Source of the DNA: Candidatus Aminicenantota bacterium
Lineage (GTDB): Bacteria > Acidobacteriota > Aminicenantia > UBA2199
DNA: 6,500 nt
Direction: 5' to 3'
NCBI GenBank assembly: GCA_024644125.1
Contig: JAHELQ010000319.1
Span: 1 to 6,500 of the forward strand
Below are positions 1 through 5,887 of this stretch, in pieces. The notes beneath the pieces are model-generated. The model was not told where the DNA came from, made no database searches, and saw only the letters and a program-made list of their open reading frames with translations. Numbering within the stretch: position 1 is the stretch's first letter; the number at the start of each line of letters is the position of its first letter. A program made the translations under genes and the position numbers.

Positions 1-1110
1 CACAAACACACCGGCCGCCAGAGCCGATACAGACTCGCCCCGCCGGATACTTTCACACGCCAGATGCAACGCTGCCAGCGACGACGAGCAGGCGGTGTCG
101 ATTGTGACTACCGGTCCTTTCAGGTCCAAAAAATAGGCAACGCGCCCTGACAGGATGGACATGTCGTTTCCCAAAAAGGTTTGGGGTTTGATCCCTTCCG
201 CAGTCAGCGCCAACTCCTGGTAATCCATTCCGCGTGCGCCCACGAACACTCCCACCGCCTGGCCGACCAGACTACCGGGAGCGTCACCGCTATCCTCGAG
301 GGCCTTGTAACATTCCTCCAGCAACAATCTCTGCTGGGGATCCATGCGCTCCGCCTCTTTGGGCGAAATATTGAAGAACAGGGGATCGAACAAATCGGCA
401 GACCCCAACAGTCCGGCCCGGTTACCGCCGGCGAATGTCATCCTGGCGAAGCCTTCCCTCTCGACCGGTTGAACCGCGCAGCGTCCGTCGGCGAGAATGT
501 GCCAGAACGCGTCAACCGATTCGGCTTCGGCGAACCGGGCGGAAATCCCCACAATGGCGATGTCCCGTTGCCGAGGTTGCGACGGAGACTCGCGCTCAAT
601 TACCGGCGGCTCCGTTGTCTGGCTTTGCACATGAGCCGCCAATTCCGTGGGCGAGCGGTAATCGAATATCGCTTCAACTCCCAGACACAACCCCAACCGC
701 TCATTCAACCGGTTAATCAGATCCACTCCCAATACAGAGTTTATACCCAGCCGCAGGAAACTCTCACTCACATCCAGAGCTTCCGGGTCCGTCTTCAACA
801 TCCGGGCGATTTCCTCTACGATGATCCCGATCATCTCGCGTCCTCCGGAATCATTCGGTAGCGTCGCGGGAGGGGCGTCTTTTAAACGGCCGGCGATATA
901 TTCCGCCAGTTCGCGCGGTCCACGGTAATCGAATATCGCCTCCACTCCAAGATCGATACCCAATTCCTCTGCCAGTAGATTCACCAGGTCCACTCCAAGG
1001 ACGGAATTCACTCCCAATTGCAAAAAACTGCATGAAAGATCCAACTCTTCCCCGTCCCGTTTCAAAATACGCGCCAGGTTCCGTGCGATTGTATTTAAGA
1101 TCGTATCCAT
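1..1110 (-). CDS. Modular polyketide synthase, N-terminal part (ACP-ACP-KS), runs off the window
   Basis: This is the N-terminal 370 residues of a multidomain PKS, open without a stop to base 1. Two ACP domains come first, at about residues 4-76 and 93-165. Their phosphopantetheine serines are Ser36 (GVNSV) and Ser125 (GINSV). After a short linker rich in Pro, Gln and Glu, a ketosynthase begins near residue 183 (DIAIVGIS), continues through the typical MDPQQRLLLE block at 256-265, and reaches the active-site Cys341 in DTACSSSL. The elongating KS therefore looks catalytically intact as far as it is visible. ATG at 1108-1110 is preceded by AAGGGAA at six bases, a modest ribosome site. The methyltransferase gene ends 39 bases upstream. 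Starting a protein with tandem ACPs, so that the module is split from the preceding polypeptide, is common in trans-AT systems. That the system is trans-AT is inferred from context, because no downstream domains are visible. Confidence 0.95.
   Translation of the reverse strand, partial: MDTILNTIARNLARILKRDGEELDLSCSFLQLGVNSVLGVDLVNLLAEELGIDLGVEAIFDYRGPRELAEYIAGRLKDAPPATLPNDSGGREMIGIIVEEIARMLKTDPEALDVSESFLRLGINSVLGVDLINRLNERLGLCLGVEAIFDYRSPTELAAHVQSQTTEPPVIERESPSQPRQRDIAIVGISARFAEAESVDAFWHILADGRCAVQPVEREGFARMTFAGGNRAGLLGSADLFDPLFFNISPKEAERMDPQQRLLLEECYKALEDSGDAPGSLVGQAVGVFVGARGMDYQELALTAEGIKPQTFLGNDMSILSGRVAYFLDLKGPVVTIDTACSSSLAALHLACESIRRGESVSALAAGVFV
616..1101 (-). repeat. Tandem duplicated ACP domains inside the PKS
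   Basis: Two ACP units of about 73 residues sit 89 codons apart, serine to serine. By eye about 43 of 73 positions are identical, including the blocks NSVLGVDL and LGVEAIFDYR. A 17-base stretch covering the AIFDYR codons is identical in both copies (656-672 and 923-939). In both, the usual Asp before the active serine is Asn, and Val follows the serine. Neither has the Trp six residues after Ser that marks many ACPs used for beta-branching; Leu is found there. Tandem ACPs in trans-AT PKSs usually act in parallel to raise throughput. The similarity suggests internal duplication, or co-evolution under one shared KS. Confidence 0.85.
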
Positions 1111-1149
1111 AGGAAATTCCCTTTTATAAATTGTTTGTGTAACGCGATA

Positions 1150-1974
1150 TTACGCGATTCTCTTTTCGCCAGCCGCCATGTACAACTGGCGGATGATGGC
1201 ATGGTCGCTGCGCTTGACCATATCCCGCCATTGCACGCTGATCCGGCCCAGCACCTTGCTGGACAGATAGCCGTCCCGCACCAGTTTGGTGGGAATTCCC
1301 ACTCCCTCGGAGCGGAAAAACATCTCGTCGCCCAGAAGCCCGCTGTGGGCGCAAATCACTTCATAGTCGATATTGGAAAAACCGCCGTCGCCGAGAATCA
1401 CCGGCAATTGCCGTCCGATCTTGGGGTGCCCCCCCTCGTCGGTGCGCGAGCGGCAATAGGCGTCGTACAAATCCTTGAGCTCGGGAATATGTGGGAAGGT
1501 CATGATGTGCATTTCAAAATCATTGTCCACAAATATCGCTTTACCGCCGGGTTTCAATATGCGGAACACCTCTTTGACAGCCGCCACCGGATCCGGCAAA
1601 TGCTCCAGCACCAACCTCGTCACCGCGCAATCGAAGCTATTGTCCGGAAGACCGGTGTCAAGAATGGATCCCTCCAATACCCTTACCTCCGACGCGCCGA
1701 TCTCTTTCAAGTATTTGGAGGCGAAATCCACCAGATAGCCGTCGATTTCAAGGCCAGTCACCGACAAATCCCGGAATTCCGCCAGCAATTTTTCGATGAC
1801 GAAGCCCGGACCGCAGCCCAATTCGACGATAGCCATACCGTCTGTCAGTCCGAATTCCCGGTAATGTTTCAATTCCTTGGACCAGAACAACTCCACCTGG
1901 GATTTGAGACGGTTGATCTCGGTTCCTGTGTCTCCGCCGATTTGTTGAATGTTGTACGAGTTTCGTTCCTTCAT
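1150..1974 (-). CDS. Class I SAM-dependent methyltransferase
   Basis: A 274-residue cytoplasmic enzyme of the Rossmann-fold methyltransferase class. The SAM-binding glycine motif is ELGCGPG at 51-57, the acidic residue ending the second strand is in LEID (75-78), and an NSFDCAVTR strand (112-120) and RILKPGG (138-144) follow in the usual order and spacing. This resembles the Methyltransf_11/25 group. The C-terminal 110 or so residues are variable and should hold the acceptor site. I chose ATG 1972-1974 because AGGTGA lies five bases upstream; an upstream GTG in frame (2010) has no good site. The gene precedes the ACP-ACP-KS gene by 39 bases and is probably co-transcribed with it. It may methylate the polyketide at O, C or N as a discrete tailoring enzyme. 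The acceptor cannot be read from the sequence. Confidence 0.9.
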   Translation of the reverse strand: MKERNSYNIQQIGGDTGTEINRLKSQVELFWSKELKHYREFGLTDGMAIVELGCGPGFVIEKLLAEFRDLSVTGLEIDGYLVDFASKYLKEIGASEVRVLEGSILDTGLPDNSFDCAVTRLVLEHLPDPVAAVKEVFRILKPGGKAIFVDNDFEMHIMTFPHIPELKDLYDAYCRSRTDEGGHPKIGRQLPVILGDGGFSNIDYEVICAHSGLLGDEMFFRSEGVGIPTKLVRDGYLSSKVLGRISVQWRDMVKRSDHAIIRQLYMAAGEKRIA

Positions 1975-1979
1975 GATAA

Positions 1980-1985
1980 TCACCT
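1980..1985 (-). promoter_or_regulatory. Ribosome binding site setting the methyltransferase start
   Basis: AGGTGA on the minus strand, five bases before ATG 1972-1974. It supports this start over the in-frame GTG at 2008-2010. Confidence 0.65.
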
Positions 1986-2109
1986 GGATTTTTTTACACA
2001 TTACCACCACTTCCGGGTCCGGCGATTCTTTTTCTACCGAAAACCCTTAATTCTCGGTGATATGTCGCAATTTGAAAATATCTATCTTGTTAAAAAAACG
2101 GGATTTTTC

Positions 2110-3462
2110 CTACTTGCACTCCTTGAAAAACGCCTGGAACACATTGTCGGCCTGAGGCGCCGGGTTGCCGGTCGCGGCGGAGTTCCCTTTTTTGTCCACA
2201 TGCAGGTTCAACCATTCCAGGAGCGGCTGCTTCACATCCTGCAATGATTTTTTACCGTACAAGATGTCCAGGTGCCCGTAGTCCTGGTAGTAATTGATGG
2301 TGACATCGTCGCTCTTGGTCCTGCTGGGGAAAAAATCGAGCAAACACACACCCTGAGGGCACATCAAGCGCGACATAAAAGCGATGGCCGGAAGAAAGAC
2401 CTCGTTGTCGTCATAGTCGAGGTACGGGACATCCACATAAGCATCCAACTGGGAATCCTCGAGAGTCTGAATGTACGGATAATGCCGGTTAAATGTGTTG
2501 AGCGCCTTCACCAACACATCGCGATCGATACTACCGTTGTGATAATTGGTCAGCACCCCTTCGATACCCAGGAAGGGATTCCAGAGATTGAAGGCGTTGT
2601 CGGCCACATAATCAGCAATACAACCGAACTGCGACGGCAACTGCTGACCCACCAACCGTTTGGTATTGGGTAAGATTCCCGCCAAACGCCAATTTTCGAA
2701 TTCATTGTCGCTGAGGAAATAGATGCCTTCCAGCCAGGGTAACAAATCCCCGGTCTGCGGATTCACCAATTGATTGTTCTTGAAAAGACTTACCACCATG
2801 TTGTACGTGGCTTCATCCAGCGGAGTACCGTCTGGCGGATACTTTTTGAAATTGCCGTCCAACACAACCAGGCCTCTAAGATCCTCCTGGTATTTGGAGG
2901 CGTAGAAGAACATGTGATACACGCCTTTACTGAATCCGCCCATAAATATCTTGTCGATTTTAGAGATGGCTTTGATACGATCGACACAGGCTTTGAGATC
3001 TTCGCGATACACGCCGTAGTTCCAATCGGTGGAGCATGAGACATCGATGCCCTGCTCGGCCAACTCCTGGTATTCGAGGTCGGGTATATTGGCGGAGCGG
3101 AAATCAATGGTGTAGACGTCGTAGTCGTTGACCGCCAGATACAGCAAGGTGTTGATGTCGGGATCGGTTATATTGTCCACCCAACCGCCGGCGTTCCAGG
3201 TCCCGGGAATCAGGAAGATCACTCTCTCTTCTTTACCAGTGGAAAGCAGCCGGTCTTTTTTCACCACCCGGTGCAGGGTGATCCTGTCCAGGGGACCGAG
3301 CGGTTCCCGCGTCGCGTCCCAGGCAAAATGCAATAATGATTCATTGTCTTTCACATTTTCGGCTTTACCCAAACTCCATTCGGGGCAATCCTGAGATGCA
3401 GGAAGCGCAAAAAACCCGCAGAAAAACAAAATGAAGGTGAAGATAATAATCGTTTTTTTCAT
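2110..3462 (-). CDS. Exported alpha/beta hydrolase (lipase/esterase-like)
   Basis: A 450-residue protein with a clear Sec signal peptide: MKK, then a hydrophobic stretch from about residue 4 to 20, with likely cleavage near ALPAS (19-23). There is no convincing lipobox before Cys15. The mature part is an alpha/beta hydrolase. It has an oxyanion-type LIPGTWNAGGW strand and loop (84-94), the nucleophile elbow GGFSKG with Ser178, and a catalytic-His segment YGHLDILYG with His397, the pattern seen in acid-lipase-like and PHA synthase-like hydrolases. The acid residue is not obvious; Asp376, Asp385 and Asp386 are candidates. Seven Cys follow the signal (26, 143, 159, 281, 368, 373, 449), which fits disulfides outside the cytoplasm. 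ATG 3460-3462 has AAGGAGGG just upstream. The gene starts 23 bases after the KAS III stop. Its substrate is unknown; hydrolysis or transfer of an ester or lactone of the pathway product is a guess. Confidence 0.85.
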   Translation of the reverse strand: MKKTIIIFTFILFFCGFFALPASQDCPEWSLGKAENVKDNESLLHFAWDATREPLGPLDRITLHRVVKKDRLLSTGKEERVIFLIPGTWNAGGWVDNITDPDINTLLYLAVNDYDVYTIDFRSANIPDLEYQELAEQGIDVSCSTDWNYGVYREDLKACVDRIKAISKIDKIFMGGFSKGVYHMFFYASKYQEDLRGLVVLDGNFKKYPPDGTPLDEATYNMVVSLFKNNQLVNPQTGDLLPWLEGIYFLSDNEFENWRLAGILPNTKRLVGQQLPSQFGCIADYVADNAFNLWNPFLGIEGVLTNYHNGSIDRDVLVKALNTFNRHYPYIQTLEDSQLDAYVDVPYLDYDDNEVFLPAIAFMSRLMCPQGVCLLDFFPSRTKSDDVTINYYQDYGHLDILYGKKSLQDVKQPLLEWLNLHVDKKGNSAATGNPAPQADNVFQAFFKECK

Positions 3463-3466
3463 AAAG

Positions 3467-3474
3467 CCCTCCTT
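3467..3474 (-). promoter_or_regulatory. Strong ribosome binding site of the exported hydrolase
   Basis: AAGGAGGG on the minus strand, with AGGAGG five bases before ATG 3460-3462. It places the start exactly at the signal peptide (MKKT) and rules out the longer in-frame start at 3510, which would add 16 residues before the signal. Confidence 0.8.
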
Positions 3475-3485
3475 TATTTTGTGAC

Positions 3486-4490
3486 TCAATAAGTAAATAC
3501 GATGCCGCAAAGAGAAAACCCGGCGCCAATCCCGCTCATCAACACCATGTCTCCCCTACTTACGCGCCCTTCTTCCACAGCGAAACACAGGGCCAACGGG
3601 TAGCCGGCGGCGCCGGTGTTCCCGCACCGGTCGATGACGCCCATGATCCGGTCGGAGGGAAACACAAATTTCATCATGTCGATGACAAAGCGCGAAGCCT
3701 GATTCGGGATCACCAATTTGACACGGTCCTTGTTGGACATGGGCCACAATTTCGACAAAAACTTCTGGTTGTATTTCATGGCTGTGGCTTGCAGGTTTTC
3801 GGGATTGTAATCAAACCCGATATCCGCGGATGTCAAGCGTTGGTTGAACAACGTATTGTGGGCAGTGTCCCTTGAAACGGAGCTTACGTCTGATGCGGCG
3901 CTGTAAGTCTCCATCAACGTGGCGTGAATTCCGCAGTTTTCCGTCTCTTCCGGAGGGACGACAATGGCTGCGGCAGCCGCGTCCCCCATCAAGGTGCTTA
4001 CGTTGGGATTGGAAAAATCTTTTTTGTAGGTGGTGATCTCTGCGGTGGTGATTAAAATCTTCCGGTACCGCCCGGTCAAAAATAGGGACGCGGCCAAATC
4101 CAGAGCCACGATGAATCCCAGGCACGCGGATGTCACCGATATACAGGGGATGCCCGATTGCCCGAGGCCCAGCTCTTTTTGTATTTGCGCCCCCTGCTCA
4201 GGCACCGCCCGGTCAAACGACGGCGACGCATTGATAATCAAATCGATTTCATCCAAAACGATGCCGGCTTCGGCCGCAGCTTGTTCGGACGCTCTGGCGG
4301 CCATGAACGCGATGGATTCATCTTCCGCCCAACGCCGTTCCACCACTCCTTGCTTGCGGGCGCACCAACCTTCGGGCAACTGGCACATCTCCTCCAATTC
4401 GCCGCTGGACACCACGCGTTTCGGTAGATATTTGCCCAATCCCGCTATTTTCATAGGCAGGGGCCGTTTTTCTTTCAGTGTATGATTCAT
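3486..4490 (-). CDS. KAS III (FabH-like) acyl condensing or transferring enzyme, His replaced by Asn
   Basis: A 334-residue thiolase-fold protein of the 3-oxoacyl-ACP synthase III family, of normal family length. The nucleophile Cys123 lies in SVTSACLGF, GDAAAAAIV matches the family's GDGAGA block, and the Asn of the catalytic triad is Asn291 in CGNTGAAGYPLAL. The segment that in FabH reads PHQA is PNQA here, so the catalytic His is Asn263; the codon is AAT. In E. coli FabH, His and Asn support decarboxylation while Cys suffices for acyl transfer. This protein may therefore be an acyltransferase or a non-decarboxylating condensing enzyme, like the KAS III-like acyl transferases of some polyketide pathways. 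ATG 4488-4490 is chosen because AGGGGAGA stands seven bases upstream; a start at 4532 would overlap the radical SAM gene without a good site. It probably works with the discrete ACP two genes upstream. Confidence 0.92.
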   Translation of the reverse strand: MNHTLKEKRPLPMKIAGLGKYLPKRVVSSGELEEMCQLPEGWCARKQGVVERRWAEDESIAFMAARASEQAAAEAGIVLDEIDLIINASPSFDRAVPEQGAQIQKELGLGQSGIPCISVTSACLGFIVALDLAASLFLTGRYRKILITTAEITTYKKDFSNPNVSTLMGDAAAAAIVVPPEETENCGIHATLMETYSAASDVSSVSRDTAHNTLFNQRLTSADIGFDYNPENLQATAMKYNQKFLSKLWPMSNKDRVKLVIPNQASRFVIDMMKFVFPSDRIMGVIDRCGNTGAAGYPLALCFAVEEGRVSRGDMVLMSGIGAGFSLCGIVFTY

Positions 4491-4497
4491 GATTGGA

Positions 4498-4505
4498 TCT
4501 CCCCT
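4498..4505 (-). promoter_or_regulatory. Ribosome binding site setting the KAS III start
   Basis: AGGGGAGA on the minus strand, seven bases before ATG 4488-4490. It lies in the 22-base gap after the radical SAM stop and favours the 334-residue protein over a 348-residue version. Confidence 0.75.
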
Positions 4506-4512
4506 GAGAGAC

Positions 4513-5520
4513 TCATTCCAGTGTAAAGTCATGGCATTTTAGATGGGACGTATCCAGTTTGATCTTGAAATTCCTGGACAACTCCTCTCTCTTTTCCCTG
4601 GAGAAAAACGGGAAGCAGGTCCAGCCGAAATTGGTCTCCTTGAAGCGGTGTTCCTTGCACCCGCACACCGACATCTGGATTCCCCGCTCGGAGCAGAGTC
4701 TCTCGAAGTGGGAGAATTTCGCGATTTTTTCTTCAAAGGGAAACGAGTAGAGTTCCTGCTGGGAAATGGTCGGAGTGATCTCGCTAACCGCATCCACCGC
4801 GTCCCGCAAAAATTCATCTTGCCGGAGCTTGCTCTTCATACTCTGGGGCAACACCAGGTAACTCAGCACCGCCCGCTTGACGCCGCGCTCAGACGCGTCA
4901 TTCATAATACGCGTGATGTTCTCGTCGGTATCGTCGATACCCGGGAACATCGGATCCAGACGAACCACCAGCGACCGCAGTCCCTCGATGGCGCCCAATA
5001 CCCGCATATTCTCCATCCTGGCCTCGTATGACGGAGCCCCCGGTTCGATAATCTTGTTCCGTTCAGTATCAAAATTGGTCACTCCCACCTGGATCTCCAT
5101 CAAATCGGGCCGCCGCCTGACCATATCGATGAATTCGGGAGCCATCGGGCCTTTGGACAACAAAAGCACATGTACATCGTTCGCGAACAATTTCTCCAGG
5201 ACACGCAGGGTACTGGCTGTCAATTCCCCGTTACCCAGCGGATCGGAGGAGTAACAGAGATACACCACCGGTGGAAACTCTTCCCGTTGCAGAAATTTGT
5301 CCAGTTTGAGCGGGAGAATGTCGCCTTTGTAGCCTGGATTCTGCAATTTGTACACCATTAATTCCAACGGAGAAAAAAGGCAATACACACATTGCATGGG
5401 ACACCCGAGGGAGATGTCCATTACATACAGTTTACACGCATTCGGCTCGAAACGGATGTCCGCTTGCAAATCCTTACTGATGCCCCAGACGATACCTTTT
5501 TCCATTTGTTCAGTGGCCAT
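4513..5520 (-). CDS. Radical SAM enzyme of the spore photoproduct lyase (SplB)-like group
   Basis: A 335-residue radical SAM protein. Cys40, Cys44 and Cys47 in GCPMQCVYC form the CxxxCxxC site for the 4Fe-4S cluster that cleaves SAM. The barrel shows SplB-family (COG1533-like) signatures: SSDPLGNGELT (91-101), the LLLSKG strand (119-124), EPGAPSYEARM (159-169) and RLDPMFPGIDD (187-197). Cys89, 42 residues after Cys47, lies close to where SPL carries its hydrogen-donor Cys. A C-terminal set (Cys276, Cys286, Cys288, Cys302, Cys329) could bind a second cluster or metal. ATG 5518-5520 follows GGAG by seven bases and overlaps the ACP stop by 11 bases, which suggests translational coupling. DNA repair is unlikely in this setting; a radical reaction on an ACP-bound acyl group or on the polyketide is inferred. 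The substrate is unknown. Confidence 0.88.
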   Translation of the reverse strand: MATEQMEKGIVWGISKDLQADIRFEPNACKLYVMDISLGCPMQCVYCLFSPLELMVYKLQNPGYKGDILPLKLDKFLQREEFPPVVYLCYSSDPLGNGELTASTLRVLEKLFANDVHVLLLSKGPMAPEFIDMVRRRPDLMEIQVGVTNFDTERNKIIEPGAPSYEARMENMRVLGAIEGLRSLVVRLDPMFPGIDDTDENITRIMNDASERGVKRAVLSYLVLPQSMKSKLRQDEFLRDAVDAVSEITPTISQQELYSFPFEEKIAKFSHFERLCSERGIQMSVCGCKEHRFKETNFGWTCFPFFSREKREELSRNFKIKLDTSHLKCHDFTLE

Positions 5521-5833
5521 CGACGATCTCCAAAATCAGGCCGCATAGGGCCCGTACCGTGACAGGATTGCCATCCTGTCCTCGAAACGCGCGATTGACG
5601 AATTTATCGATGTCATCGATCGACCGTCCGTCAAGGAAGCGTTGCTGCACCTTCAAGAGCACCTCCATGATGTCGATGGAATCGAACGCGTAATCTCTCA
5701 CCAGCGACGTATCCAGGGTGACCTCGCCGGTAATCTTGTAAGGGGCAACTTCGTCGAGGATTTCTCTCAAATTGTCAAAAACCTTATTTTCCGTCCATTT
5801 GGCGGACCTATTTTCCCTGGCTAAATCCTTCAT
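5510..5833 (-). CDS. Discrete acyl carrier protein
   Basis: A 107-residue stand-alone ACP, slightly longer than the usual 75-90 residues because of an N-terminal stretch of about 15 charged residues. The phosphopantetheine attachment site is Ser52 in AFDSIDIMEVL, with the usual Asp before the serine and acidic residues on helix II for partner recognition. This motif differs from the GVNS/GINS motifs of the ACPs within the PKS of the same window, so the discrete ACP probably serves a separate task. ATG 5831-5833 is preceded by AGGAGA at seven bases. Its stop codon lies within the first codons of the radical SAM gene (shared GATGGCCACTGA). This pairing suggests it carries the acyl group handled by the radical SAM and KAS III-like proteins. 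A phosphopantetheinyl transferase, not seen here, would be needed. Confidence 0.93.
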   Translation of the reverse strand: MKDLARENRSAKWTENKVFDNLREILDEVAPYKITGEVTLDTSLVRDYAFDSIDIMEVLLKVQQRFLDGRSIDDIDKFVNRAFRGQDGNPVTVRALCGLILEIVDGH

Positions 5834-5887
5834 TGTCCTATCTCCTTTTTTTATAATCGTTAGGGTTTTTCTATCTCCCGGTTTACT

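Noticed and set aside
181..861. Plus-strand open frame of 226 codons
   Set aside because: It is antisense to the ACP-ACP-KS coding frame, which is unmistakable; no recognisable motif or ribosome site.
656..939. Direct repeat of 17 bases as a mobile or recombination element
   Set aside because: Both copies encode the same conserved AIFDYR segment of homologous ACP domains in the same frame, so the repeat is explained by domain duplication.
2090..2112. Possible terminator after the hydrolase (minus-strand run of seven T)
   Set aside because: The sequence before the T run can form only a three-base-pair stem, too weak to call a terminator.
1135..2247. Long plus-strand open frame of 370 codons
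   Set aside because: It lies antisense to the methyltransferase and the end of the hydrolase, both of which have clear family motifs and ribosome sites. Its translation shows no domain pattern and is rich in His and Gln, as expected of an antisense frame.
3486..4490. HMG-CoA synthase-like protein of a beta-branching cassette
   Set aside because: The length (334 residues) and the ACLGF, PNQA and CGNTGAAGYP motifs fit KAS III, not HMG synthase, and no enoyl-CoA hydratase-like genes or Ser-type decarboxylating KS are nearby.
4543..5031. Plus-strand open frame of 162 codons
   Set aside because: It is antisense to the radical SAM gene and shows no domain features.
4513..5520. DNA-repair spore photoproduct lyase
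   Set aside because: The fold family matches, but coupling to an ACP gene in a PKS operon makes a repair role unlikely, so only family resemblance is claimed.
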